This document shows positions 16,901 to 24,498 of a stretch of DNA of 33,483 bases, piece after piece. The notes beneath the pieces were generated by a model. The model saw only the letters and a program-made list of their open reading frames with translations, did not search any database and had not been told where the DNA came from. The translations under genes were made by a program, and so were the position numbers. The stretch's first letter is position 1. Every line of letters begins with the position of its first letter. The DNA comes from Verrucomicrobiaceae bacterium (lineage in GTDB: Bacteria > Verrucomicrobiota > Verrucomicrobiia > Verrucomicrobiales > Akkermansiaceae), in the NCBI GenBank assembly GCA_005787565.1, contig SYAP01000037.1, positions 1 to 33,483 of the forward strand, in the 5' to 3' direction.

Positions 16901-18121
16901 TTCCTCCTCGTGCTCTAACAGAATGGTGTAAGGCGAGATGATCGGGTTGTCGAAAGCGCGGGGGCTGATGCCCGGAAGCCAGTTGTTGAGAAGGAATTCG
17001 GCGCGTGTGGGAGTGATGAGGTCCACCGGATAGCGGAAGACCCACAACTCGCAGCCGCGGGTGGTGAAGCGCGAGCCATCGAGAATGGAGGCGCGCAGCG
17101 CGGCGGCGCCAGCATTGGGCACGCGGAGCTGGATGGTGGCGCTGGAGGCATCCGGCGCGGCATCGTCCTCGGCGGGAATGCCGGAAAAGCGGATCGTGTC
17201 GTTTGTCGGCAGAGTCTGGATTTCCGGCCCGCCGGGAAAGGTCGGGCGGAGGGTAAGCTCGACATTGTTCCAAGGGCAGGCCGAGTCGTTCTGGAGTTGG
17301 GCGGTGACCAGCATTTCCGTGAGCCCGCCGCCGACCGGGGTTTCGCTGAGGATCACGGGGTTGATGACCGTTAGATCCGGTGAATCGACGAGGATGGTGC
17401 CGACTTTCGGATGCGTGTGACTGCCCTCTGCGGTGACCGGCGCGGGATCCTGGGCGGTGCCGACATCGAGCGCGAAGGAGATCGTGCGGTCGGTGGCCCC
17501 TGGAGCCAGCAGGCCGCTGCGGGTGAGCGTGGCGGTCACGCGGTATTCGCCGGGTGCGAGGGTTTGCGTGAAACTGAAGCGGCGGTCGGGGGCGACCGTG
17601 GTGTCATCGACGCTGAAGACCACGACCCAGTTGTCGAGGCCCTGCTGCCGTTCAATGCTGACGGCGCCGGTGGCGTTGGCGCCGATCAGGCCATCGAGCG
17701 TGACCGGCTCGGCGCTGGTGATGATGTTGAATCGCTGGCGCAGGGCGGACTCCACGTTTTCGGTGACGGTGACCGGCAGCGCTGGGTTCGGCGTCCAGTT
17801 GCCGCTGGCGGCGGCGGTGTTTTTCGAGGAGACGCTGCCGAGCACTTGCAGGTAGGTCGTGCCGTGGGGCCGCACGCTCATCACGGCGAGGGTGTTGAGT
17901 GTGACGACGGCCTGGAGGGATCCGTCGGGCGAGGTGGCATCGAGGTTTTCCACCCCGCCCAGCGCGCTGATGACCGTGCCGGCATCGGCGGGCGTGGCGC
18001 TGTCTGTTAGATTGCCGATGAAAGCGGTGAGGGTGGCCTCGGTGGCGGAGTAAGAGACGCCTTTCTCGACGTCGGCGTGGAGGGAAAGAGCAAGGGCCAG
18101 CAGGAAAATCGTGGAGCGCAT
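13931..18121 (-). CDS. Giant secreted multidomain protein with propeller and TSP3-like repeat
   Basis: 1396 residues. The start is ATG 18121, because MRSTIFLLALALSLHA is a clean signal peptide; the frame is open a further 41 codons upstream without signal. Residues about 40-300 are Ala/Thr-rich beta domains like Ig/CARDB repeats (PGEYRVTATLTRSGLL, VEKGVSYSATEATLTAF). About 300-770 are further beta domains with few landmarks. About 775-1180 resemble a PQQ/WD-like propeller: LSRYSAEGELKWTLL, FAIARHDGDGVRQWVAQ, LVKCDDSGNILWIKRYAAD, MKVDGDSGEPLWATALN, LLAKFSASGESLGGILYGS, i.e. repeated x-D-x-x-G-x-x-x-W. DADEDSDNDGLDLATEFY near 1290 is a thrombospondin type-3-like Ca2+ loop. The C-terminus resembles its neighbour's. 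Role unknown; probably a cell-surface or S-layer-associated protein. It is divergent from an ECF sigma operon. Confidence 0.75.
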   Translation of the reverse strand: MRSTIFLLALALSLHADVEKGVSYSATEATLTAFIGNLTDSATPADAGTVISALGGVENLDATSPDGSLQAVVTLNTLAVMSVRPHGTTYLQVLGSVSSKNTAAASGNWTPNPALPVTVTENVESALRQRFNIITSAEPVTLDGLIGANATGAVSIERQQGLDNWVVVFSVDDTTVAPDRRFSFTQTLAPGEYRVTATLTRSGLLAPGATDRTISFALDVGTAQDPAPVTAEGSHTHPKVGTILVDSPDLTVINPVILSETPVGGGLTEMLVTAQLQNDSACPWNNVELTLRPTFPGGPEIQTLPTNDTIRFSGIPAEDDAAPDASSATIQLRVPNAGAAALRASILDGSRFTTRGCELWVFRYPVDLITPTRAEFLLNNWLPGISPRAFDNPIISPYTILLEHEEEFAFALVRESLAHSGLINSGFGGRFSQHPFELELPMLIGEVVEAERITEFGGVDRYYTALPLTLYDGEGEAIDEPYTLLHLVKHGTIRSTVDATSPSGFGVNAGIEGNPVTTPHPVHFNRVRIGDAIDLSGSLFFKPRSFDVEIQINEFSVRKFLVTTRFDAETTLLVETRGAADNQSAPLTEQEEQLFSVPLFSLYLPSGLTFTSNLSLSLGAAVNAPDSLSVPVQSSLSFTATAGYIDGQPFYDQDVETTPPTVSAPAIFSQLDASVSAWAKLELFCALGGGGFSGGPTIGARLGGEFELTPAGDPWWKLDGALDVTGGVEFAFLGLDFVDEETTLATLPIFSIDAGGPLLPPGPAARNITLPDNPGLRPIGGRDTRWARALAFFDTPDDPGRQFIVPLAGSTDLIVGGGRDLSRYSAEGELKWTLLNSVPLMKDAIAHPDGGFVTLSTEGFAIARHDGDGVRQWVAQRIAPSGEGIPFTQIVIGDLVARPASVPGQLEYFTGGFYGIDSSPRQPFLVKCDDSGNILWIKRYAADLVAGVEPYVETLRLATTAAGDVILSGQIDPSLASPGLGFIMKVDGDSGEPLWATALNSGPRSSILGPVAEDDEGNLCAGGNWGANVLDKLPQQLLAKFSASGESLGGILYGSIDAEGAGDAIAPTRPIPTGGETVFDVMRDLTWHDGHLWGCGQIGVGTFVLGLSSGQAGYTLRVSRDLEIDRFALHTGTGAETLAAIRPAADGILTSGNTRSILPWPGGHDPQGGFQPQNVNARLVMKLPMEGLLRFHDLSNAAQSDIDDPNPATGSHYIYPRVFSLADVGAFSGGSLSFNFTAHDLTLAPPFFAPGTLAAATPQEHYQIEFVPKEIIGSWQDHLKWHQLDADEDSDNDGLDLATEFYHGTDPFAPNSIALQMTTHPLTGAPTLSFSRSDLAAAEGWAAPIEKSGTLEDWDPVPSENLDVFPNSSGELLYLNPFILPGQQKQFYRLTPAYAP

Positions 18122-18311
18122 AGTTGGGGAAAGATTTCCGGCCAAGACGCGGCGGGCGGCGGGTTGTTTCGTGAAAATGTTGGAAGTTTTTCCTGAAACA
18201 GAATGGAAGATGATGCGTCTGGGCTGGCTGATGGAGCTTGTCATCGGATCTCTGGTCCCTCAGACCCTCGGCAACTCCGTGTCTCGAAAACGGACACGGG
18301 ACTGCTGGATC

Positions 18312-18899
18312 ATGGAAGGTAAGGAGAGCAACCCGCATGAGGACACCCGCTGGCAATTTCTGCTGGAAGGGGTGCGGGCAGGCGACGCAGCGGCGGAAAG
18401 GCAACTGGTGGAGGATCTTTATCCGCGGGTGGCGGGCATCATCCAATCGCTGCGTCCGCGGCGTGAGCTGGTGGAGGATCTGGCGCAGGAGGTGTTTCTG
18501 CGGATGTTTTCAAGGCTGGCGCAGTATCGCTGCGGTTCGTTTGTCTCGTGGGTTGACGCGATCACGCGGCGGGTTTGCTATGATGCGCTGCGCAAACAGA
18601 AGGTAAGGCCGGAGTGGCGGTTTGCGGATTTTCCGGAGGATCCCGCGGAGATGGTGGCGGAGGCCGGCGAAGGGGATGGGGCTTCGAGGGAATCGGCCGA
18701 TTTGTTAGAAAAGCTGTTCGCGCGGATGGACTCGGCGCAGGTGTGGTTGCTGCGTGAGGTGGAGTTGCGTGGCCGGACCACCGATGATCTGGCGCGGGAG
18801 ATGGGGTGGACGAAGGTGGCGACGAGGCTGAGACTGATGAGGGCGAGACGTTTGCTTGCGAAAACTTATCAAACGATCATGAAAGGAGAAACCCAATGA
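18312..18899 (+). CDS. ECF-type RNA polymerase sigma factor
   Basis: A 195-residue sigma factor with only regions 2 and 4. Region 2 (about residues 28-95): QLVEDLYPRVAGIIQSL, then LVEDLAQEVFLRMFSRLAQY, FVSWVDAITRRVCYDALRKQ. Region 4 (about 135-190): LLEKLFARMDSAQVWLLREV and GRTTDDLAREMGWTKVATRL, a helix-turn-helix, then MRARRLLAK. The ATG at 18312 is chosen because MEGKESNPHEDTRWQFLLEG starts the conserved part; the frame is open to 18111 but would overlap the divergent promoter region. Its TGA overlaps the next start. It probably responds to an envelope signal together with the two genes that follow. It uses G-ending codons, unlike most genes here. Confidence 0.88.
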   Translation: MEGKESNPHEDTRWQFLLEGVRAGDAAAERQLVEDLYPRVAGIIQSLRPRRELVEDLAQEVFLRMFSRLAQYRCGSFVSWVDAITRRVCYDALRKQKVRPEWRFADFPEDPAEMVAEAGEGDGASRESADLLEKLFARMDSAQVWLLREVELRGRTTDDLAREMGWTKVATRLRLMRARRLLAKTYQTIMKGETQ

Positions 18900-19189
18900 G
18901 CAATCACATGGATCTACAGCATCATTTCGCTCGTGTTCGAAGAGCGGCTGTGGAGGAGTCACAATCCTCGATGCCGGCCGGATTCGCCGAGCGGGTGTTG
19001 GCGAGGCGGCCTGCTTGGGAGAGAGAACAGCGTGAAATTTCGTTGGCGCGGATGTCGGCGGTCGGCGCGATGGCTTCGCTGCTGATCGTGGCGTTCGCCC
19101 ATTTCCAGTCGGTGCCCACGGAGTCGGAGCCGGCCTTCACCGGTTGGCTTGAAATGGAACCGTTAGATGAAACCAACCTCTGGGAGTGA
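18896..19189 (+). CDS. Small single-span membrane protein, possible anti-sigma factor
   Basis: 97 residues, starting at the ATGA overlap with the sigma gene. Residues 1-50 are cytoplasmic and charged (HHFARVRRAAVEESQSSMPA, FAERVLARRPAWEREQ), followed by one membrane span (RMSAVGAMASLLIVAFAHF, about 51-70) and an acidic outer tail ending DETNLWE. The position and topology fit a membrane-bound anti-sigma factor, but the zinc anti-sigma motif HxxxCxxC is absent, so the function is inferred from context. The coupled start argues for fixed stoichiometry with the sigma factor. Confidence 0.6.
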   Translation: MSNHMDLQHHFARVRRAAVEESQSSMPAGFAERVLARRPAWEREQREISLARMSAVGAMASLLIVAFAHFQSVPTESEPAFTGWLEMEPLDETNLWE

Positions 19190-19196
19190 CCCACTG

Positions 19197-19595
19197 ATGA
19201 GCACGATGTCCACCCGATTGCTTTCGATCCTGCTGATGGCGGTGATCTTTGTGTGCGGATTTCTATCAGGCCGCCTTACCGCGCCGCGTGATTCCGTGCT
19301 GCCTGGTTTGCAGGGGAATCCCGACCAACCGATCGAGCCCCTGCGGGTGCAGGATCGGGTGATGCGTCGCTACATCGAGGAGCTGGCCCTGACGCCGGAA
19401 CAGGTGGAAACGTGCCGCCCGCTTTTCGAGGAAACGGGCGAGCGAATGCTGAAGCTGCCGAAGCTTTCCGAAGAACGGTTGGAGGAACTTGAGCGATTTC
19501 ACAGGGCCTTCGCGTCGCACTTGACGCCGGAGCAGCAGGAAAAGGCCAGCAAAATGCTCGAACAGGCTCAGCGGATGAAACGCCCAAAACGTTGA
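19197..19595 (+). CDS. Spy/LTxxQ-like envelope protein
   Basis: 132 residues. ATG 19197 is preceded by GGGAG with a 10-nt gap, one of two clear Shine-Dalgarno sequences in the window, so this start is preferred over 19167. MSTMSTRLLSILLMAVIFVC, then GFLSGRL, is a signal anchor or signal peptide. The mature part is helical with two LTPEQ motifs (ELALTPEQVETCRPLFEETG and SHLTPEQQEKASKMLEQAQR), the hallmark of Spy/CpxP/CnrX-like periplasmic chaperone-sensors. With the sigma and small membrane gene it forms a likely three-gene stress module: sensor or chaperone outside, anti-sigma across the membrane, sigma inside. Confidence 0.7.
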   Translation: MSTMSTRLLSILLMAVIFVCGFLSGRLTAPRDSVLPGLQGNPDQPIEPLRVQDRVMRRYIEELALTPEQVETCRPLFEETGERMLKLPKLSEERLEELERFHRAFASHLTPEQQEKASKMLEQAQRMKRPKR

Positions 19596-19663
19596 GGCGT
19601 CCGGTCGGCGTGCCATTTCACTTCCCGTTTGATTTTGCCGCCACTCCTCCCCACGTTCCGCGC

Positions 19664-20218
19664 ATGGCGAAAAAGACGACGGCAAAACGCGTGGTGGTGA
19701 AGGTGTTTCTCTACGGAATCCAACCGCAGATCTGGCGGCGCTTCTCAATCGATACTGGAGTGACCTTCGCCGCGCTGCATGACGCGATCCAGTGCGCGAT
19801 GGGTTGGGAAAACCGCAGCCCTCACGAATTCCGCCATGGAAAAGGCAAACGCCTCGTCGATGTGATCGGCCCGGTCGGCTTGCAGGACCAAGTGATCGGC
19901 GAGTTCCAGGACGAACTCGCCCTCACGCTCGCCGACTACATCGGCAAAAAAAAGACCCCGCTGCGGATGCTCTACCGCTACGATTTCAACTCCGAGTGGA
20001 TCCATGAAGTCGTCTTTGAAAAACTCATCGAAGGCGAGGGCGGCCCGGAAATGATCGAAGGCGAACGCGCCTGCCCGCCGGAAGACATCGGCGGACACTT
20101 CCAATTCATGCAGGCGCTCCACGGCGAAATCGAATGGCTGGACCGCAAATACGCACCCGAATCCTTCGATCCCGCGAAAGTCGATTTCACGCCAAAAGGC
20201 CCACGGAAACGCCGCTGA
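19664..20218 (+). CDS. Plasmid pRiA4b ORF-3 family protein
   Basis: 184 residues, start ATG 19664 (MAKKTTAKRVVVKVFLYGIQ). The family signature is clear: VKVFLYGIQPQIWRRFSIDT, TFAALHDAIQCAMGWENRSP HEF split by the usual His, and later LLYRYDFNSEW-type YRYDFNSEWIHEVVFEKLI. It ends with GGHFQFMQAL, similar to the GG-Y-YLEAL block of the family. Members occur on plasmids and chromosomes; no biochemical function is established that I know of. It lies 26 bp before the GH29-like gene, which it probably does not serve. Confidence 0.8.
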   Translation: MAKKTTAKRVVVKVFLYGIQPQIWRRFSIDTGVTFAALHDAIQCAMGWENRSPHEFRHGKGKRLVDVIGPVGLQDQVIGEFQDELALTLADYIGKKKTPLRMLYRYDFNSEWIHEVVFEKLIEGEGGPEMIEGERACPPEDIGGHFQFMQALHGEIEWLDRKYAPESFDPAKVDFTPKGPRKRR

Positions 20219-20244
20219 TCGCCGATCCATCTCGCCCGGTTGTG

Positions 20245-21684
20245 ATGAAACGGTGGCTCGCACTCGTCCTGATATCGGCCACCGCTTCGCATGCCGAATT
20301 CGTGCCCGATTTCAAACTCAAAGCGGACGATTTCACGGCGCTCATGGCCGTCGACGCCACCGTATCCGATGGGCTCACGCCGTTTCAGCCGGGCGGCCAC
20401 GGGAAATTTTTCGTACAAGGCTGGCAGCGACCGAACCAGCAGGCGAAATGGACCATCACCTCCGGTGAACCGGCCGAAGTGGCCGCGCAGTTGCTGATCC
20501 ACGGAAAATCCGGCCAGAAACTGCGCATCAAAGTCACCGCCGCCGGTCACACGCTGACCGGCACCCTGCCTGCGGACGCAAAACGCTGGCAGCGGATCGC
20601 CCTGCCCGGCACCATCCCCCTCCCCTCCGGACCATCGGACATCACCCTTCGGCTTTCCTGCGCCGATGGCTCCCCCACCTTCAACGCCGAAGTCCACGCC
20701 CTGGAACTCGTCCGCCCCACCGTCCGCGACGCCCTTCACCAACGCGCCATGGCCATGCGCGCAGACACCACCTGGTTTCAAAAAGCAAAGTTCGGCATCA
20801 TGGTCCACTGGACCAGCCAGACCATGCCACGCCATGGCGACCCAAAACCCTACGACCAAGCCGTCACCGACTTCAAAGTCGATGCCTTCGCCGATCAAAT
20901 GAAACGCACCGGCGCTGGCTTCGTCGTCATCACCACCTCCCACGCGCAACAATATTTCCCCGCCCCGCTCGCCTCCCTCGATCGCATCCTGCCCGGCCGC
21001 ACCAGCAAGCGCGACCTCATCGCCGATCTCGCAGCCGCCCTTTCCCGCCAAAACATCAAGCTGATGCTCTACTACCACCTCGGCGCGGCGGACGACGCGG
21101 CATGGACCCAGGCTTCCGGATTTTGGAAAACCGACACTGCACCCTTCTTCAACCACTGGAGGGAAATCATCACCGAAGCCGGCCAACGCTATCGCGAAAA
21201 CCTCGCCGGCTGGTGGTTCGACGACGGCAGCACCAACTACTTCTACCGCAGTGCCCCCTGGGAATCCCTCAACACCGCCGCCAAAGCCGGAAATCCCCAG
21301 CGCCTCACCGCCTTCAACGCATGGGAACTCAACAACCCCACCGAATTTCACGACCTCTTCACCGGCGAAGGCTTCCAGGACCCGCGCGGCTACAACGAAC
21401 TGCTCACCCGCGGCGGCGACGGACGATACCCCTCCGGCACCCACCGCGGCCTCCAATCCAGCGCCTGCCTCATCACCGAAACCGATTGGGTCCACCTCCG
21501 CCGCGACACCCCCATCCCCAGCCCGAAATGGAACCCCGAACAGCTCGCCACCCTGCTCGGCGAGTTCGCCGCACACCGCAACGTCCCGATTTTCAACCTC
21601 GCCATCTACCAAGACGGCACCGTTTCCTCCGAATCCGTCGAACTCTTCCGCTCCGCCACCGCACACCCCCAACCCGCCCCCTGA
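20245..21684 (+). CDS. Secreted GH29-like alpha-L-fucosidase family protein
   Basis: 479 residues, start ATG 20245 so that MKRWLALVLISATASHA forms the signal peptide. Residues about 20-165 are a beta-sandwich resembling a carbohydrate-binding module (KFFVQGWQRPNQQAKWTITS, then RWQRIALPGTIPLP, DITLRLSCADGSP). Residues about 170-470 are a TIM barrel of the GH29 type: WFQKAKFGIMVHW (His188), FADQMKRTGAGFVVITTSHA, LIADLAAALSRQNIKLMLYY, and NLAGWWFDDG, in which Asp326 or Asp327 is the candidate nucleophile. In true fucosidases the second position is usually reached through HHDGF; here it is TSHAQQYF, so substrate preference may differ. Likely exported for breakdown of fucosylated or sulfated polysaccharide. 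Confidence 0.7.
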   Translation: MKRWLALVLISATASHAEFVPDFKLKADDFTALMAVDATVSDGLTPFQPGGHGKFFVQGWQRPNQQAKWTITSGEPAEVAAQLLIHGKSGQKLRIKVTAAGHTLTGTLPADAKRWQRIALPGTIPLPSGPSDITLRLSCADGSPTFNAEVHALELVRPTVRDALHQRAMAMRADTTWFQKAKFGIMVHWTSQTMPRHGDPKPYDQAVTDFKVDAFADQMKRTGAGFVVITTSHAQQYFPAPLASLDRILPGRTSKRDLIADLAAALSRQNIKLMLYYHLGAADDAAWTQASGFWKTDTAPFFNHWREIITEAGQRYRENLAGWWFDDGSTNYFYRSAPWESLNTAAKAGNPQRLTAFNAWELNNPTEFHDLFTGEGFQDPRGYNELLTRGGDGRYPSGTHRGLQSSACLITETDWVHLRRDTPIPSPKWNPEQLATLLGEFAAHRNVPIFNLAIYQDGTVSSESVELFRSATAHPQPAP

Positions 21685-21749
21685 GACCTCAATCCACCCA
21701 AAACCCCAACCCACCTCCGTCCCAACTCCTCTCCAATCCAAGAAATTCC

Positions 21750-21789
21750 AAAAAAAAAATCTTGCCCGCCCCGCGGCCCCGTGTTGATG
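21750..21789 (+). promoter_or_regulatory. Candidate promoter of rplU-rpmA with A-tract
   Basis: A run of ten A (about 21750-21759) precedes TTGCCC (21762-21767). The best -10 hexamer at a 16-bp spacing is TTGATG (21784-21789), which is weak. The A-tract could serve as an UP element, which suits a ribosomal-protein operon. Confidence 0.35.
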
Positions 21790-21837
21790 TCCCCGCCCCG
21801 TCGCACCCGGCGGATCAACCTTTTATTCCCCACGGCC

Positions 21838-22152
21838 ATGGCCTACGCAGTGATCAAAACCGGCGGTAAACAATACCGCGTCCAACAAGGCGACAAGTTC
21901 GACGTCGAAAAGCTCGACGCCGCAGTCGATTCCGAAATCACCTTCAGCGAGGTGCTTCTGGTCGGCGAGGGTGACTCCGTCAAAGTCGGCGCACCGACCG
22001 TCGAAGGCGCATCCGTCGTCGCCAAGGTCATCAGCCAGTTCCGCGGCCCCAAAGGCATCGCCTTCAAATTCAAGCGCCGCAAGGGCTTCCACAAAACCAA
22101 AGGCTTCCGTCGCCACCTCACCAAGCTGGAGATCACCTCCATCGCCGGCTGA
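21838..22152 (+). CDS. rplU: Large ribosomal subunit protein bL21
   Basis: 104 residues, the usual length. [19 protein letters not shown] is the L21 signature, followed by [20 protein letters not shown] and the C-terminal [18 protein letters not shown]. It binds domain I/VI of 23S rRNA. The start is ATG 21838; upstream residues of the frame are not conserved. No Shine-Dalgarno precedes it, which is striking for a ribosomal protein gene. It is followed after 29 bp by rpmA, the standard pairing. Confidence 0.97.
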   Translation: MAYAVIKTGGKQYRVQQGDKFDVEKLDAAVDSEITFSEVLLVGEGDSVKVGAPTVEGASVVAKVISQFRGPKGIAFKFKRRKGFHKTKGFRRHLTKLEITSIAG

Positions 22153-22181
22153 TTCTTACAACCCCATTCCTCTCCACCACC

Positions 22182-22439
22182 ATGGCCCATAAAAAAGGAC
22201 AAGGCTCCGTCAAAAACGGACGTGACTCACGCAGCAAACGCCTCGGCGTCAAAAAATTCGGCGGACAAGCTGTCATCGCCGGCAACATCCTCATCCGCCA
22301 GCGCGGAACCAAAGTGCATCCGGGCATCGGCGTCGGCATCGGCCGCGACCACACCCTCTTCGCCCTCATCGATGGCCGCGTCACCTTCGACCGCGAAGGC
22401 CGCCGCATCAATATCTCCCCAACCGCCACCGCGAACTGA
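22182..22439 (+). CDS. rpmA: Large ribosomal subunit protein bL27
   Basis: 85 residues. It starts [20 protein letters not shown], with the conserved L27 block [20 protein letters not shown] and [20 protein letters not shown]. The N-terminus reaches towards the peptidyl-transferase centre. No cleavable N-terminal extension of the Firmicutes type is present. CCACC, not a Shine-Dalgarno, precedes the ATG. obgE, often next, does not follow here; instead a terminator does. Confidence 0.97.
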   Translation: MAHKKGQGSVKNGRDSRSKRLGVKKFGGQAVIAGNILIRQRGTKVHPGIGVGIGRDHTLFALIDGRVTFDREGRRINISPTATAN

Positions 22440-22467
22440 TTTCAAAACGCCAACGCGTTTTCAAAAC

Positions 22468-22505
22468 ACCGTGCGTCTCTCCCGAGGCGCACGGTTTTTT
22501 CTTTT
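22468..22505 (+). terminator. Intrinsic terminator of rplU-rpmA
   Basis: ACCGTGCG-T-CTC-tccc-GAG-G-CGCACGGT forms a 12-bp stem (one T-G wobble) with a 4-nt loop, followed by TTTTTTCTTTT. A smaller hairpin, AAAACGC-CAAC-GCGTTTT (22444-22461), lies between it and the rpmA stop. Confidence 0.9.
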
Positions 22506-22566
22506 CAGCACCCACCCAAAATCTTGGCACGCCCGCTGCTTTACCTCATTCGTCGCGACACATCAG

Positions 22567-22637
22567 GCGGTCCGACTGAGATGCTCCAAGGTTAATGGGT
22601 TTTCCGAGGGGATGATCAGTCGGGCCGCTTTTTTCTT
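22567..22637 (+). ncRNA. Terminator-like hairpin with large loop, possible small RNA
   Basis: GCGGTCCGACTGA (22567-22579) pairs with TCAGTCGGGCCGC (22616-22628): 13 bp with one T-G wobble. A T-run (TTTTTTCTTT) follows directly. The loop is 36 nt and can fold again through CTCC/GGGG. As the rpmA terminator lies only 60 nt upstream, a second read-through terminator is hardly needed; a short independent transcript ending here is a reasonable alternative. A weak TTGGCA lies at 22524-22529, but I see no convincing -10. No protein frame fits. Confidence 0.5.
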
Positions 22638-22746
22638 TCCGGTGGCTCTACAATATTTCCCGCAATCCGCCATCGCCAGCCGGACCCTGCGGGCATAAAA
22701 CGCGGCGCGCCAGCGCCTCCTGCCGGTGCGATTCCCCGTGCCGCAC

Positions 22747-24345
22747 ATGTCCTCGTCCAAAGCCACATGGAAAGTCAGCGCCGCCGTCATGGCCAGCCGC
22801 GTGCTCGGTCTCGCGCGCGAAATGATGTTCGCCGGTCTCTACGGCGGCAGCCGCTGGATGGACTGCTTCTACCTCGCCTTCAAGGTCCCCAACCTCCTGC
22901 GCGACCTCTTTGCCGAAGGCGCGCTCTCCCAAGCCTTCGTCACCACGTTCTCGAAAAAACTCCAGGTCGAGGGCGAAAAACCCGCGTGGGAACTCGCCCA
23001 CAAGATGCTCACCCTCGCCGCGGTCTTCATGAGCCTCGTCTCGCTGTTAGGCATCGTCGCCGCACCATGGATCGTCGATCTCCTCACCGCCCTCTCCCGT
23101 TCGGGAAATTCCCCACGCGTCTATGATCCCGCCGAAGTCGCGCTGATCGTCACCATGGTCCGCGTGATGTATCCCTTCATTCTGTTAGTCTCGCTCGCCG
23201 CACTCGTGATGGGCCTGCTCAACGCCAAGAACATCTTCGGCATGCCCGCGCTCTCGTCGTGCTTTTTCAACATCGGCTCCATGGCCGGCGGCGCGGCCTT
23301 CGGCTATTGGATGGACCCCACCTGGGGCCCGCAAAGCCTCGTCGGCTTCGCCATCGGCGTCGTCATCGGCGGTGCCGCGCAATTGATCTGCCAATTCCCC
23401 GCCCTCCGCCGCGCCGGATACCGCTACATCGCCGACTTCCGCTGGCGGGATTCCGGCGTCCGCCAAATCCTGAAACTCATGGCCCCAGCCGTGATCGCCG
23501 CGTCGGTCGTGCAGATCAACGTCGTCGTCAACGCCATGTTCGCCTACGCCGTCGAAGGCGGTGCAGTCAGTTGGCTCAACTACGCCTTCCGCCTCATGCA
23601 ACTCCCCATCGGCGTCTTCGGCGTCGCCGTCGCCACCGTCACCCTCCCCGCCCTCTCCCGCGCCGCCGTCAACGGCATCTCCAACGATTTCAACCCCACC
23701 CTTGCCAAAGGCCTCCGCCAGGTCGCCTTCCTCGTCCTCCCCTCCACCATCGGCCTTGCCCTCCTCGCAGAACCCATCGTCAGCCTCCTCTACGAGCGTG
23801 CAAACTTCGACGTCCGCGACCGCCTCCAAACCGCCGCCGCCCTCCGCGCCTACGGATACGGCCTCGTCTTCTACGCCGCCCTCAAAGTCCTCCAACCCGC
23901 CTTCTACGCCATCGACCGCCGTTGGTTTCCCATGATCGTCAGCTTCTTCGCCCTCGGCCTCAACCTCGGCTGCAATTACCTCTTCGTCTTCGTCCTCCGT
24001 TGGGGCCACGAATCCCTCGCTCTAACAACAAGCATCGCCGCCTCCGTCAACTTCATCGTCCTCTACCTCGCCATGCGCAAATTCGCCGGCGATCCCGGCA
24101 CCCGCGGCATGCTCACCCTCCTCATGAAACTCCTCCTCGCCGGCGGAGCCATGGCCGCCCTCTGCTGGGCCGCCAACCGCTTCCTCTTCGCCGACCTCTC
24201 CCACATGGCCCTCTGGTGGAAAATCATCGCCCTCTCCGCCACCTGCGGCACCGCCGCCATCCTCTATTTCCTAACAGCCAAACTCCTCCGCGTCTCCGAA
24301 GCCCAAGAAGCCCTCGCCATGGTCACCCGCCGCCTCAAACGCTGA
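22747..24345 (+). CDS. murJ: Lipid II flippase MurJ (MviN family)
   Basis: 532 residues of a polytopic MOP-superfamily transporter that moves lipid II across the cytoplasmic membrane. The start is ATG 22747 (MSSSKATWKVSAAVMASRVL); a GTG at 22726 would add seven non-conserved residues. The MurJ N-terminus is typical: SRVLGLAREMMFAGLYGG, then CFYLAFKVPNLLRDLFAEGA and LSQAFVTTFSK, with the Arg residues needed for substrate binding. Hydrophobic spans recur to the end, consistent with about 14 helices. It stands alone here, away from the murG cluster, but completes the lipid II route within one window. Confidence 0.95.
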   Translation: MSSSKATWKVSAAVMASRVLGLAREMMFAGLYGGSRWMDCFYLAFKVPNLLRDLFAEGALSQAFVTTFSKKLQVEGEKPAWELAHKMLTLAAVFMSLVSLLGIVAAPWIVDLLTALSRSGNSPRVYDPAEVALIVTMVRVMYPFILLVSLAALVMGLLNAKNIFGMPALSSCFFNIGSMAGGAAFGYWMDPTWGPQSLVGFAIGVVIGGAAQLICQFPALRRAGYRYIADFRWRDSGVRQILKLMAPAVIAASVVQINVVVNAMFAYAVEGGAVSWLNYAFRLMQLPIGVFGVAVATVTLPALSRAAVNGISNDFNPTLAKGLRQVAFLVLPSTIGLALLAEPIVSLLYERANFDVRDRLQTAAALRAYGYGLVFYAALKVLQPAFYAIDRRWFPMIVSFFALGLNLGCNYLFVFVLRWGHESLALTTSIAASVNFIVLYLAMRKFAGDPGTRGMLTLLMKLLLAGGAMAALCWAANRFLFADLSHMALWWKIIALSATCGTAAILYFLTAKLLRVSEAQEALAMVTRRLKR

Positions 24346-24498
24346 CCACCAATCCCCATCAGCCATCCAAAACCCGATCTAACAAAGACTCATCCGCTCC
24401 CACCGCATCGATCCCACCGCCGGAAAACCGCCCCGCAAACACACCACGCGAAATTCCATGACACACCGGAACCTTTCGCGGCGTTCGATGGCAAAGCC

